Translations under genes and position numbers: made by a program
The notes under the pieces: generated by a model
Databases searched by the model: none
What the model was told of the DNA's origin: nothing
The model's input: the letters and a program-made list of their open reading frames with translations, nothing else
From: Paracoccaceae bacterium
GTDB lineage: Bacteria; Pseudomonadota; Alphaproteobacteria; Rhodobacterales; Rhodobacteraceae
Length of the DNA stretch: 64,000 nt
Reading direction: 5' to 3'
Assembly: GCA_021648225.1 (NCBI GenBank)
Contig: JAKITE010000001.1
Coordinates: forward strand, 14,597-78,596
Part shown: positions 26,229 through 35,878 of the stretch, in pieces
Layout of the letters: each line of letters begins with the position of its first letter
Numbering within the stretch: position 1 is the stretch's first letter

Positions 26229-27629
26229 TCAGGTTTTCCAGGCCTCGCGTTTGCGATAAATGGTAGAGGGCGACACATCCAGAATAATTGCCGCCTTAGG
26301 CACCGATCCGTCACAATGGGCAATGGTTGCCTCGACAAATTCACGCTCCATCTGCGCCAGTGTTTTTTCGACAAAAGCCTGTGGTGGTTGGGTTTCAGGT
26401 TGTGTCTCTGCCTCAGCGATGGCATCAATTGTTTGGGATTCCTTGTCAGGCCCTGCGGTTTTCTGTTCACTAACTTCGGCTGGCAGCATATCCATGGTGA
26501 CAACCGCACCGTCATTCAAAACCACGATATTACGCAAAACATTCAACAACTGCCGCACATTTCCCGGCCAGTTCAATGAGAAAAGCCGTTCTTTTACATC
26601 ATCGGAAAATTCAACAAAGGCTTTGCCTTCTTCTTTGGCAAATTCCACCAGTTTGCTTTGCGCAATCGCCAGAATATCCTGTCGCCGGTCGCGCAATGCG
26701 GGCATATGAATGGGCACAACGTGTAAACGATAATACAGGTCTTCGCGAAACCGGCCTTGGCGGACCTCTTCTTCGGGGTTGCGATTGGTGGCGCATAAAA
26801 TCCGCACATCCACCGAAACCGGCGAGGTCGCCCCGACCGGCTGAATTTTCGAGGTTTCAAGAAAACGCAGCAATTTGGTTTGCAGCGCCAGATCCATTTC
26901 GCAAATTTCATCCAGAAACAATGTGCCGCCCGAAGCCATCGCCGCTGCGCCCTTTTTATCGGCAATCGCGCCGGTGAACGAGCCTTTCAAATGGCCGAAT
27001 ACCTCTGATTCCAGCAAATCCGCCGGAATGGCCCCGCAATTCAGCGGCACAAACGGGCCTTTGGAGCGCCCCGAAACGGCATGAATGGCCTGCGCCGCGA
27101 CCTCTTTGCCGGTGCCGCTTTCGCCAGTGATAAATACCGTGGCCAAGGATCGGCCAATATTGTTGATCATCTTGTAAATATCGACCATTGCGGGCGACAA
27201 CCCGATAAAATCATTGAATCCGGTCTCGTTAACCACTGCAACCTCGGGGTTTTTACCCACCTCGGCAAAGGTTTTATCCGCATTGCGCACCGCATCAATC
27301 AGCCGTTTTTCGTCAAACGGCTTGACCAGATAATCAAATGCACCAAGGCGCATCGCATCAATGGCGCGGTTGATCGAACCATTGGCGGTAATCACAATTA
27401 CCTTGGTTTCCGGGTTGCTGCCAAGGATTTCGGAAATAACATCCATGCCATCGCCATCGGGCAGCATCAGGTCCAGCAACACAGTGCTGAATTCCCGCGC
27501 AGCAATGGCGTTGCGGGTTTCAAACAGCGACTTGGCGCTTTCAACCTGAAACCCGTTTTTTTCGAGAACTGCGCGATAAACCATCGCCAGCGATTGGGTG
27601 TCTTCGACAAGGAGAATGGATCGGCTCAT
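26229..27629 (-). CDS. Sigma-54-dependent response regulator (NtrC/LuxO class)
   Basis: 466 residues. Receiver domain 1-120 with phospho-acceptor Asp53 (STVLLDLMLPDGDG). The AAA+ domain spans about 140-375, with Walker A GESGTGKE and Walker B GGTLFLDEI. The sigma-54-contacting loop reads GSFTGA, the common alternative to GAFTGA. A Glu/Gln-rich linker and a Fis-type helix-turn-helix (about 425-466, VPKAAIILDVSPSTIYRKREAW) follow. It activates sigma-54 promoters once phosphorylated and is the output of the relay encoded just upstream (18-nt gap after the hybrid kinase). The organisation recalls LuxO. The targets are unknown, and no clear -24/-12 promoter was seen in the window. Confidence 0.93.
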   Translation of the reverse strand: MSRSILLVEDTQSLAMVYRAVLEKNGFQVESAKSLFETRNAIAAREFSTVLLDLMLPDGDGMDVISEILGSNPETKVIVITANGSINRAIDAMRLGAFDYLVKPFDEKRLIDAVRNADKTFAEVGKNPEVAVVNETGFNDFIGLSPAMVDIYKMINNIGRSLATVFITGESGTGKEVAAQAIHAVSGRSKGPFVPLNCGAIPADLLESEVFGHLKGSFTGAIADKKGAAAMASGGTLFLDEICEMDLALQTKLLRFLETSKIQPVGATSPVSVDVRILCATNRNPEEEVRQGRFREDLYYRLHVVPIHMPALRDRRQDILAIAQSKLVEFAKEEGKAFVEFSDDVKERLFSLNWPGNVRQLLNVLRNIVVLNDGAVVTMDMLPAEVSEQKTAGPDKESQTIDAIAEAETQPETQPPQAFVEKTLAQMEREFVEATIAHCDGSVPKAAIILDVSPSTIYRKREAWKT

Positions 27630-27647
27630 ACCAGCAGTTTACCTAGC

Positions 27648-29159
27648 CTAGATTTGCGATTCAACAAAACTCAGCACCTGATCACAGCCTTTTATACAGA
27701 TATTCGATCCGGTCTCTATATCATCCCAGTTTGAGGTTTTGGCCAGAGTATTTAACGACTGGGCCGCGTTTTGCAGATCAACCGCGCCAATCGCGCCGGC
27801 AACCGAGATCAGAATATGGGTGTTGGAGCCGATAGCCTCACCTGATTTATCGCGCATGCCGTCGCTAATGCCTTGTTTGACGTTTTCAATATCGGTTTTG
27901 ACCTTGCCCAAAAGTTCAAGCATGGATTCCGCGCCGATCATTTCAGCCAGACCATCATAGATGGCCATATCAATGTAGTCTTCATTCGAAACCTCTGAAA
28001 CTGCTGTTTCGACATTGGTTTCCACCGGACTTTTATCAACATAAGACAGAATGCTGCGCCCGAAATCACCAATATTGGTCAGTGGTTTGGCAATCAATCC
28101 ATTGGCGCCCGCCGCATTTATCCGGTCTTGATGTTCGGGTAAAACATAGGCCGTTAGCGCCACCAGCGGCGTTACCGCCTTGGCATCATTGCGGCCACGA
28201 ATACTGCGCATGACCTCCAAACCCGACATGCGCGGCATTTCAATATCGATCAGGGCAATGTCAAATTCCTGTTCCTCGAACCGTTCCATGGCCTCGACCC
28301 CGTCCGAGGCAATCACGCAATCCGCGCCCATCGCCCGCAGCATCTGGGTGACCACCATCTGATTGGTCAAATTGTCTTCGGCCATAAGAATTTTCAAATG
28401 GGAAAGGTCGGGTAAATCGTTTTTCTTGGCGGTTTGCTTCATCGCCACTGGCGCAGAAACAGCCGCAACCGGCAAAATAACCGAAACTTTCGCACCGCCT
28501 CGAATATCATTTTCAACGTGAATTTCCCCGTCGGCAGTATCAACAAGGTGTTTTACAATGAACAGCCCCATCCCGGAACCAGCCTTGTTTGCGCTTTCAG
28601 AACGGTTTTGAAAGGTAAACAGATTTTCAAGCGCACTAGACGAAAACCCCGGCCCGCTATCCTGAATAATACCGTAAAACCTGTTTTTTGTATCAACCCC
28701 GAAAGCCACCGATATTTCACCGGATGAGGTAAATTTAACAGCATTGCCAATGATATTGTTAAATACCCGCTGGAAATCCAGTGCCGAAATTTGCGGGGCG
28801 GTAATCTGAGTTTTATCCCATGAAAAGTTAAGGTTAATACCTTTTTCAATAACCTCGCCCAGCCAGCGGTCTTGTAGTTGTTCAATTGCGGCGGCGGGGT
28901 TTACCCAGCCAACATCTACAGGCATGGCAACACCCGTATTGGCCCCGTCCAACAGCCCAAGCAACATTTTGGCCGAGGCATTGGCCCGACTGAAATGAAC
29001 CCGATCATCCGCCGACAGATTTTCATCTGCAATCAATGACAAGCCACCCAAAACGCCACCAAGGGCCGCGCGGATGTCATGGGCAAACAACTGTTGTTGC
29101 TGCGCCCCGTCTGCTGCGGTTGGCGTTTCCCATGAGATTGGCTTTTTAGTTGCTGACAT
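27648..29159 (-). CDS. Soluble hybrid histidine kinase with receiver and HPt domains
   Basis: 503 residues with no membrane helix and no sensory domain. Dimerisation/His region LFAHDIRAALGGVLGGL with His27. Complete ATPase domain: N box RVFNNIIGNAVKFTSS, G1 IQDSGPGF, F box LFTFQNRS, G2 GSGMGLFIVKHLV. The receiver at about 255-370 has acceptor Asp305 and Lys358. The C-terminal HPt domain has acceptor His448 in GSNTHILISVAGAIGA. It can therefore run a His-Asp-His relay inside one chain and pass phosphate to the sigma-54 regulator downstream. It has intact catalysis but no input domain, whereas the membrane protein encoded upstream has the reverse. The two probably act as one sensor. Confidence 0.9.
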   Translation of the reverse strand: MSATKKPISWETPTAADGAQQQQLFAHDIRAALGGVLGGLSLIADENLSADDRVHFSRANASAKMLLGLLDGANTGVAMPVDVGWVNPAAAIEQLQDRWLGEVIEKGINLNFSWDKTQITAPQISALDFQRVFNNIIGNAVKFTSSGEISVAFGVDTKNRFYGIIQDSGPGFSSSALENLFTFQNRSESANKAGSGMGLFIVKHLVDTADGEIHVENDIRGGAKVSVILPVAAVSAPVAMKQTAKKNDLPDLSHLKILMAEDNLTNQMVVTQMLRAMGADCVIASDGVEAMERFEEQEFDIALIDIEMPRMSGLEVMRSIRGRNDAKAVTPLVALTAYVLPEHQDRINAAGANGLIAKPLTNIGDFGRSILSYVDKSPVETNVETAVSEVSNEDYIDMAIYDGLAEMIGAESMLELLGKVKTDIENVKQGISDGMRDKSGEAIGSNTHILISVAGAIGAVDLQNAAQSLNTLAKTSNWDDIETGSNICIKGCDQVLSFVESQI

Positions 29160-29235
29160 TGGTTTCCCAGAATAAGTTGATTCTATTCGTGTTCAGGTTG
29201 TTTTATACACTTTGTATTTCAATTTGGTTAGCGAA

Positions 29236-30879
29236 TTATGACGCAAGCGCATCAATCACCGGCCCGATCCTTTCCGAAATCTGGGTAGGAATTTGAATAA
29301 CTGAATCAAATATGTCGGGGTTAATCGGATGGCCAATGGCAATAATCAATGCCTTGGAATAGATTTTATGCAGGTCAGAAACCTTTCCGGCCTCGTCCAG
29401 ACCACCGGTTTCAAACAATATTACATGGACCTCGTTTGCGTATTCTGGCGCCTGAAAGCTGACGGGTGCATCACGCAAAGCAGTTTTGCAAATGCTTGCC
29501 ATCACATGCGAAGACATTTCCAACTGCACATTTACGGTTGATAATTCCAACAGCAAAATCGGCACCGAAACCGCAATCACCACCTGATTACCACGCGGTG
29601 GCAGCAGGTTGATTTTGCCCTCCATCTTTGCAATCAACCCACGGGCAACCGCAGGGCCAAGCGCATCAGCGGCGAAATTATCGTCATTATCCGCCCGCCC
29701 GCCAAGCACCAAATCAGGGTTCCAAGCTGCGCCTGTTGATGCATAATCCAAAGCAATTTCGGCTTTTAATTCGGAATTTTCAACATTAAATACCATCGAA
29801 ATGGATTTAACGCCGGCCAGATCCATAAAATAGCTGGCCAGTTGGGTATAGACCTGCTTCAGCCGCCGAAAATCACCGGAAATCCGCAAGGGGCCGCCTT
29901 TGGCATAGACCACATCAAAATTTATTCCGGCGCGTCGGGCCTCGGGGGCAAAAAGATCATTCAGGGTTTCGACAAGCTGCGCAACCTCAAACGATTTTGC
30001 TTCCAGTTCGATATCGTTATTTTGCAATGCGGCAAAATCCAGAATATCGGTCAGCATACCGATCATTTGCCGGGCTGACCTTTCCGCCTGTTCAATTATA
30101 TTTTCCTGCGGTTCGGTTGTTTTGCTTTGGCGCAACAAGGCCAACAGCCCCAAAACCCCGTTCATCGGGGTTCTCAACTCATGGCTCATCATGGTTAAAA
30201 ACCGGGTTTTGGACTGGCTGGCATTTTCGGCAATTTCCGCCAGTGCCTTGTTTTTATGGGCAAGGTTTTTATACCTGCGCCCCTGCCAGCTGCTCATGCC
30301 CAAACCAATCAACAGGAATATCACCGATGCAATACTAAGCCCAAGGGTGGTATTGGCGCTGCGCCGCATCTGGGCATTCAGATCGGATCGCAGCTTTTCT
30401 TCGCCAGCAAAAATCGCCTGGCTCAGACCGCGCATTTCAATCGAATACAGGTCCAGAACATCGTGCAAATCGTCAATTTCGGTAACCGAGGCAGACCCGA
30501 TATTTTCAACCGTCGGAGCTTGGCGTTGAATTTCCTCAAAAAGACGGCCGATAATATTGGCCTCAGAATCATAACTGCGCAGCCGTTCCCCAACCCTGCC
30601 CCGCTGAAATATCGCCACCCTGCTCCATAAAATGTCAAACCGTTTGTTAAGCTGCCGCTCAGACTGGTCTTCGCCAAATTTATAGGCAAGTATTGCTTCT
30701 TTAAAGCGCAGCAATTCCTGGTCCAATTGCATTGCCGACCAGGAGATATTTTCCTGATTGGATTTGTTCAATGCATCCAGATCTTTCTTAAACGAAAGAA
30801 ACCCAAAACCGGCCAGCCCGACAGCAACAGCCAAAAGGCCGACAAATATCAGGCTGGTAAATGATGGGTTGCCTTTCAT
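29236..30879 (-). CDS. Membrane sensor histidine kinase with degenerate ATPase and receiver domains
   Basis: 547 residues. Helices at about 7-29 and 178-198 enclose a helical periplasmic domain. The His box is intact (MSHELRTPMNGVLGLL, His about 233). The ATPase domain is not: the N box is replaced by RRLKQVYTQLASYFMDLAG (no Asn), no DxGxG G1 box is seen, and G2 has decayed to ADALGPAVARGLIAKMEG. The last 80 or so residues look like a receiver in which the acceptor Asp is Glu (VHVILFETGG) and the usual Lys is missing. It should not phosphorylate itself, so it may be an acceptor or allosteric partner for the next gene's kinase. Its ATG directly follows the stop of the periplasmic protein gene. 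Confidence 0.87.
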   Translation of the reverse strand: MKGNPSFTSLIFVGLLAVAVGLAGFGFLSFKKDLDALNKSNQENISWSAMQLDQELLRFKEAILAYKFGEDQSERQLNKRFDILWSRVAIFQRGRVGERLRSYDSEANIIGRLFEEIQRQAPTVENIGSASVTEIDDLHDVLDLYSIEMRGLSQAIFAGEEKLRSDLNAQMRRSANTTLGLSIASVIFLLIGLGMSSWQGRRYKNLAHKNKALAEIAENASQSKTRFLTMMSHELRTPMNGVLGLLALLRQSKTTEPQENIIEQAERSARQMIGMLTDILDFAALQNNDIELEAKSFEVAQLVETLNDLFAPEARRAGINFDVVYAKGGPLRISGDFRRLKQVYTQLASYFMDLAGVKSISMVFNVENSELKAEIALDYASTGAAWNPDLVLGGRADNDDNFAADALGPAVARGLIAKMEGKINLLPPRGNQVVIAVSVPILLLELSTVNVQLEMSSHVMASICKTALRDAPVSFQAPEYANEVHVILFETGGLDEAGKVSDLHKIYSKALIIAIGHPINPDIFDSVIQIPTQISERIGPVIDALAS

Positions 30880-31371
30880 TTACTTGATTTCCACGCTGAC
30901 AAGTTGCCAGATCATGCGGGCGTTATAAGTGGGGTCGCGTAATTCCGGGTTGTCAGACATCGGATAAACCACCCAGATCGGGCCTTTGTCGCGGGTTGAA
31001 AGCCGGTCACCATTGGTGGAATGGGCAAAAACAACATCATAATCGATAAAATCCTGCACCGGAACCTCGATCGAATAATCATTGACCGCGGTCAGCACCA
31101 CCGTATCACCGGCTCCACCGCCCAACAGCGCCACCACATCCCGCGCCAAAGGTCCGCCAAAGGCGGTCATTTCATCGACAAATTCATTGGTGGTATTCAT
31201 TACCACCTGATCAAGCGCCATGATGCCATCCTCGGTTAGTAATATCTCTGCTTCAGTAATAGAGTTGGTTAATGTCAGCATTGTGTCCTGTGCGCTGGCA
31301 GCGCCACCCATCCACGCTGATGCCGCAAGCATGATTGCCATATTTCTTAAGGTTTTGGAAAGATTGACCAT
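30880..31371 (-). CDS. Periplasmic molybdopterin-oxidoreductase-like protein of the sensor operon
   Basis: 163 residues from the ATG after AGGAGGCCAAA. A signal peptide (NLSKTLRNMAIMLAASAWMGGAASAQD) is followed by a small domain resembling the substrate end of the sulfite-oxidase molybdopterin fold: VVLTAVNDYSIEVPVQDFIDYDVVFAH, GDRLSTRDKGPIWVVYPMSD and a closing WQLVSVEIK. The conserved Cys that ligates molybdenum in true enzymes is not seen, so it is probably a binding protein. It is first in the operon with the membrane pseudokinase (TAA-ATG contact), and I infer that it supplies the periplasmic signal. The ligand is unknown. Confidence 0.78.
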   Translation of the reverse strand: MVNLSKTLRNMAIMLAASAWMGGAASAQDTMLTLTNSITEAEILLTEDGIMALDQVVMNTTNEFVDEMTAFGGPLARDVVALLGGGAGDTVVLTAVNDYSIEVPVQDFIDYDVVFAHSTNGDRLSTRDKGPIWVVYPMSDNPELRDPTYNARMIWQLVSVEIK

Positions 31372-31558
31372 TTTGGCCTCCTGAATAGATTTACCGTCAA
31401 AACAAACGTTGCAAACCAGAGACCGCAAAAAACCGCCATAAAAACACGGTTTTTCAGTTGATTTTCGCAATTGGCAATTTTTTTGATTTGCAATTTGCAC
31501 AGGATCACGGCAACACACGCAAAATGCGAATCTTGCTTAACAAATTCTGCATAAAGGT

Positions 31559-31574
31559 TTAACTACGCCTTAAC
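31559..31574. promoter_or_regulatory. CtrA-type box upstream of the sensor operon
   Basis: TTAA-CTACGCC-TTAAC is a perfect match to the full CtrA site TTAA-N7-TTAAC known in Alphaproteobacteria. It lies 188 bp before the start of the periplasmic protein gene and 80 bp after the prpE stop, in a 282-bp non-coding gap. Control of the sensor relay by CtrA is the natural reading. Binding has not been shown. Confidence 0.55.
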
Positions 31575-31653
31575 GCCTTGAACTCACGTGATTTTAATTT
31601 CTTGATAACTTTCACGATGCAAATCCAGCTGTGCAAGTTGCTATTTTCAGGGC

Positions 31654-33552
31654 TTAGCTTTTGTTCAAAGCATATCCCGTTGCTTGCAATGCTGTGCTGA
31701 TTTCAACCAGAACTTCCGGGTCATCAATTGTCGCCGGTAATTTCCATTCCGCACCATCGGCAATTTTTGCCATGGTGCCGCGCAATACTTTGCCCGAACG
31801 GGTTTTGGGCAGTCGGTCCACCACACAAGCCAGCTTGAATGCCGCCACCGGCCCGATCTTTTCACGCACCAGCTTGATGCATTCGGCCACAATTTCGCCA
31901 TGGGTCTTAACGGTTCCGGCATTCAAACACAAAAGCCCAAGCGGCAATTGGCCCTTAAGCGCATCCGCCACGCCAATCACCGCACATTCGGCCACATCGG
32001 GATGGCAAGACAAAACCTCCTCCATCGCGCCGGTCGAAAGTCGATGTCCGGCCACATTGATCACATCATCAGTCCGCGCCATAATATAGACATAACCATC
32101 CTCATCAATCATACCCGCATCGCCGGTTTCATAATATCCCGGAAATGCCTCCAGATAAGATTTGCGAAACCGTTGCTCTGCATTCCACAAGCCCGGCAAG
32201 GTGCCCGGCGGCAAAGGCAGTTTAATGGCAATCGCCCCCATTTCACCGGCTGGCACCTGATGGCCCCCGTCATCCAGCACCTGAATATCAAACCCCGGCA
32301 TGGCCACACCGGCTGCGCCCGGTTTAACCGGCATCTGTTCCAGCCCCATAGGAATGGCCACCGCCGGATAGCCGATCTCGGTTTGCCACCAATGGTCAAT
32401 CACCGGCACACCCAGCTGGTTTTGGGCCCAGATAATCGTATCGCTATCGGCGCGTTCCCCCGCCAGATACAAAACCCGCAGGCTACTTAAATCATATTTC
32501 CTGACATACGCCCCCTCGGGGTCTTCGCGTTTGATGGCGCGAAACGCGGTCGGGGCGGTGAACATCGACACCACCTTGTGTTCTTCGATCACCCGCCAAA
32601 ACGTGCCCGCATCGGGCGTGCCCACCGGTTTGCCCTCAAACAACACCGCCGTAGCCCCCGCCAGCAGCGGCCCGTAACAAATATAGGAATGCCCAACCAC
32701 CCAGCCGACATCTGATGCGGCCCAGAAAACATCGCCCGCATCAACATTATAGATATTTTTCATGGTCCAGTGCAGCGCCACCGCATGGCCGGCATTATCG
32801 CGGATCACGCCTTTGGGCTGGCCGGTGGTGCCGCTGGTATACAATATATATAACGGATCATTACCCTGCATCGGTTCGCATTCCGCAGGCGCAGCATCTT
32901 GTTGAAATGCGTGCCATTCAAAATCAAACCCGTCTTTCAGGGGCGCAATGGATTGGGGCCGTTGCAACACAACGGTAAAATCAGGTTTATGGCTGGCAAT
33001 ATCAATCGCGCCATCCATCAGCGGTTTATATTCCACCACCCTGTTGGGTTCGATACCACAAGACGCGGCGATAATGGCTTTGGGGGTGGCATCATCAATG
33101 CGCACCGCCAGTTCATTGGCGGCAAACCCGCCAAACACTACGGAATGGATGGCGCCAATGCGTGAACAGGCCAGCATGGCCTCCAATGCCTCGGGCACCA
33201 TCGGCATATAGATCAACACCCGATCGCCCTTGCTAATACCGCGCTGTTGCAACGCGCCCGCCAATCGCGCCACACGGGTGGTTAGGTCTGCATAGGTGAT
33301 CTTGTCTTTGGTGCCAGTGATTGGACTGTCATAGATAATCGCGGTTTGCTCGCCACGCCCCGCCATCACATGCCGGTCAAGCGCGTTGTAACAGGTGTTC
33401 ATCACCCCGTCGCTATACCACTGATATAGCGGCGCGTTGCTGTCATCCAAAGCACGGGTTGGCTTTTTGAACCAGTCAATCGCCCCGGCAGCTTGTAGCC
33501 AGAATTTTTCAGGGTCCGCCTGCGCTGCATCATAAACCTGTTTATACGTCAT
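31654..33552 (-). CDS. prpE: Propionyl-CoA synthetase
   Basis: 632 residues, the usual PrpE size. N-terminal ACAS_N segment (TYKQVYDAAQADPEKFWLQAA), AMP-binding P-loop ILYTSGTTGQPKGVIRDNAGH, WWQTEIGYPA, TGDAGMIDEDGYVYIMAR, and the catalytic, acetylatable Lys in RLPKTRSGKVLRGTM. It activates propionate with ATP and CoA to propionyl-CoA, the entry step for the pcc/mcm genes upstream in the same operon. It is the last gene of the run: its ATG is 7 nt after the maeB stop. No clear terminator was found after it. Confidence 0.94.
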   Translation of the reverse strand: MTYKQVYDAAQADPEKFWLQAAGAIDWFKKPTRALDDSNAPLYQWYSDGVMNTCYNALDRHVMAGRGEQTAIIYDSPITGTKDKITYADLTTRVARLAGALQQRGISKGDRVLIYMPMVPEALEAMLACSRIGAIHSVVFGGFAANELAVRIDDATPKAIIAASCGIEPNRVVEYKPLMDGAIDIASHKPDFTVVLQRPQSIAPLKDGFDFEWHAFQQDAAPAECEPMQGNDPLYILYTSGTTGQPKGVIRDNAGHAVALHWTMKNIYNVDAGDVFWAASDVGWVVGHSYICYGPLLAGATAVLFEGKPVGTPDAGTFWRVIEEHKVVSMFTAPTAFRAIKREDPEGAYVRKYDLSSLRVLYLAGERADSDTIIWAQNQLGVPVIDHWWQTEIGYPAVAIPMGLEQMPVKPGAAGVAMPGFDIQVLDDGGHQVPAGEMGAIAIKLPLPPGTLPGLWNAEQRFRKSYLEAFPGYYETGDAGMIDEDGYVYIMARTDDVINVAGHRLSTGAMEEVLSCHPDVAECAVIGVADALKGQLPLGLLCLNAGTVKTHGEIVAECIKLVREKIGPVAAFKLACVVDRLPKTRSGKVLRGTMAKIADGAEWKLPATIDDPEVLVEISTALQATGYALNKS

Positions 33553-33559
33553 ACTGCCC

Positions 33560-35839
33560 TCAACTGTAATGTTGCATCGGTGTTCCGGCCAAAGCCGCGA
33601 TATTCAACAAGCCCCGCGCCGTGATAGACGAGGTCACGATATGGGCTTTATTGCCCATGCCGATCAAAATTGGCCCGATCTCCAGCCCTCCGGCCAGCAT
33701 TTTCATGGTGTTGCGCACACCGCTGGCCGCATCTGCGCTGGCAAAGATCAACACATTGGCACGGCCTTTCAACCGACCGCATGGCAGGATTTTTTCGCGG
33801 ATGTCAGGGTCAAGCGCGGCATCGACATGCATTTCGCCCTCATATTCAAAATCAAGATTCTGCGCATCCAGAATGGCCATGGCGGCGCGCATACGGCGGC
33901 CGGATTCGGTTTGCATATTGCCAAATTGCGAATGGGAGCATAACGCGATTTTGGGTTCCACCCCGAACCGCCGCGCATGGCGCGCTGCGCCGCAAACGAT
34001 TGTCGCGATCTGCTCCGGTGTCGGTTCGGGAAATACCTGAGTATCGGCAATAAACAACGGGCCGCTTTCGTGTAGCATTAGCGACAAAGCCCCGCGTGGT
34101 TGCAGGCTGTCAGACGCCAAAATTTGCTCAACATAATTCATATGCCAAAGGTATTGGCCAAAAGTGCCGCAAATCATGCTATCTGCATCATTGCGTTTCA
34201 CCATGATGGCACCAATTGCGGTGGTATTGGTCCGCATGATCGCCTGCGCCAATGCAGGGGTTACGCCGCGCCGCGCCATAACCGTGTGGTATTCGCCCCA
34301 ATAATCGCGATAGCGCGGGTCACTTTCGGGATTGACCAGTTCAAAATCCACGCCAGCTTTTATAGGCAGGCCCGCGGCCTCGATGCGGCTGGCGACCACT
34401 TCGGGGCGACCGATCAGAATGGGCGCATCATGGGTTTCTTCCATCATGGCATGGGCGGCGCGCAATACGCGTTCATCCTCGCCCTCGGTGAATACAATCC
34501 GGCGTTTGCTGGTGCGGGCTGCATCAAACACCCGCCGCATGATGAAGGCCGAACGGTAAACCGAATTATCAAGTTTTTCACGATAGGCATCTATGTCAGG
34601 CACAGGCCTTGTGGCCACACCGCTTTTCATCGCGGCCTCGGCCACGGCACCAGCGACCGTTGCCAGTAAGCGCGGGTCAAACGGTTTGGGGATTAAATAA
34701 TCGGCCCCGAATTTCAATTCTTCACCCTTATAGGCTGCTGCTGCCTCGGCGGATGAATGCGCGTGCGCCAGTGCCGCAATACCGTTCACACAGCCGATTT
34801 CCATTTCATCATTGATCGTGGTGGCCCCCACATCCAGCGCGCCGCGAAAAATAAACGGAAAACACAAAACATTATTGACCTGATTGGGAAAATCGGAACG
34901 CCCCGTGGCAATGATTGCATCGGGTGCAACTTTGCGAACCTCATCGGGCATAATTTCCGGTGTTGGATTAGCCAGCGCAAAAACAATCGGAGTTTTGGCC
35001 ATTTTTGCGACCATTTCAGGTTTCAAAACCCCCGGCCCTGACAGGCCCAAAAACAAATCCGCGCCATCAATCACATCATCCAGCGTGCGCAAATCAGTAT
35101 CTTGGGCAAATTCGTCTTTTTGCGGCGAGGTCTCGGCATCGCGGCCCACATAAACCAGCCCGTCAATATCACATAGCCAGACATTACGCCGCTGCACACC
35201 CAGTTTTAACAGCATATTCAAACAGGCAATCCCCGCCGCGCCGCCACCGGTGGAAACCACTTTGATGTCCTCGAACCTCTTGCCAGCGACTTCCAAAGCA
35301 TTTTTGGCTGCCGCGCCAACCACAATCGCGGTGCCGTGCTGGTCATCATGAAAAACCGGAATGTTCATGCGTTCGCGGCACAGTTTTTCAACAATAAAAC
35401 ATTCAGGTGCTTTGATATCCTCAAGATTTATCGCGCCAAAAGTCGGCTCCAGCGCGGTGACAATATCGGCCAGCTTATAGGGATCGCTTTCATCCACCTC
35501 GATGTCAAAACAATCAATATTGGCGAATTTTTTGAACAGAACCGCCTTGCCTTCCATAATCGGTTTGCTGGCCAGCGCCCCGATATTACCCAGCCCCAGC
35601 GCCGCAGAACCATTGGTTACCACCCCGACCAGATTACCCCGCGCGGTGTAACGCGCGGCATTAGCAGGGTCGGATTTGATCTCCATACAAGCCTCGGCCA
35701 CCCCGGGCGAATAGGCCAGCGCCAGATCACGGCCATTGGCCAATGGCTTGGTAGCGCGGATTTCAAGTTTTCCCGGCTTGGGGAATTCGTGATAATGCAA
35801 AGCGGCTTTTTTAAGGGTATCGGATGGACGGTCGGTCAT
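33560..35839 (-). CDS. maeB: NADP-type malic enzyme with phosphotransacetylase-like domain
   Basis: 759 residues from the ATG after AAAAGGAACACC; a start ten codons earlier falls in the palindrome after the mutase gene. Malic enzyme domains occupy about 1-425 ([47 protein letters not shown]). A phosphate-acetyltransferase-like domain (about 430-759: [39 protein letters not shown]) makes up the rest and has a regulatory role in MaeB proteins. It turns malate into pyruvate and CO2 with reduction of NADP+. In this operon it can drain the succinyl-CoA-derived C4 acids from propionate to pyruvate. Confidence 0.94.
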   Translation of the reverse strand: MTDRPSDTLKKAALHYHEFPKPGKLEIRATKPLANGRDLALAYSPGVAEACMEIKSDPANAARYTARGNLVGVVTNGSAALGLGNIGALASKPIMEGKAVLFKKFANIDCFDIEVDESDPYKLADIVTALEPTFGAINLEDIKAPECFIVEKLCRERMNIPVFHDDQHGTAIVVGAAAKNALEVAGKRFEDIKVVSTGGGAAGIACLNMLLKLGVQRRNVWLCDIDGLVYVGRDAETSPQKDEFAQDTDLRTLDDVIDGADLFLGLSGPGVLKPEMVAKMAKTPIVFALANPTPEIMPDEVRKVAPDAIIATGRSDFPNQVNNVLCFPFIFRGALDVGATTINDEMEIGCVNGIAALAHAHSSAEAAAAYKGEELKFGADYLIPKPFDPRLLATVAGAVAEAAMKSGVATRPVPDIDAYREKLDNSVYRSAFIMRRVFDAARTSKRRIVFTEGEDERVLRAAHAMMEETHDAPILIGRPEVVASRIEAAGLPIKAGVDFELVNPESDPRYRDYWGEYHTVMARRGVTPALAQAIMRTNTTAIGAIMVKRNDADSMICGTFGQYLWHMNYVEQILASDSLQPRGALSLMLHESGPLFIADTQVFPEPTPEQIATIVCGAARHARRFGVEPKIALCSHSQFGNMQTESGRRMRAAMAILDAQNLDFEYEGEMHVDAALDPDIREKILPCGRLKGRANVLIFASADAASGVRNTMKMLAGGLEIGPILIGMGNKAHIVTSSITARGLLNIAALAGTPMQHYS

Positions 35840-35858
35840 GGTGTTCCTTTTGATGTTT

Positions 35859-35878
35859 GGTGGGTGCAAGCACCCACC
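35859..35878. repeat. REP-like palindrome after the mutase gene
   Basis: GGTGGGTGC-AA-GCACCCACC, a perfect 9-base inverted repeat directly abutting the mutase stop codon. Read on the coding (minus) strand with its flank it is GTAGGGTGGGTGC-TT-GCACCCACC. GTAGGGTGGG-headed palindromes of this kind are widespread dispersed intergenic elements in bacteria. It could also stabilise or terminate the message between mcm and maeB. No second copy was seen in the window. Confidence 0.6.

Noticed and set aside
31584..31591. TCACGTGA palindrome near the CtrA box
   Set aside because: An isolated 8-base palindrome with no second copy or known alphaproteobacterial regulator that I can name.
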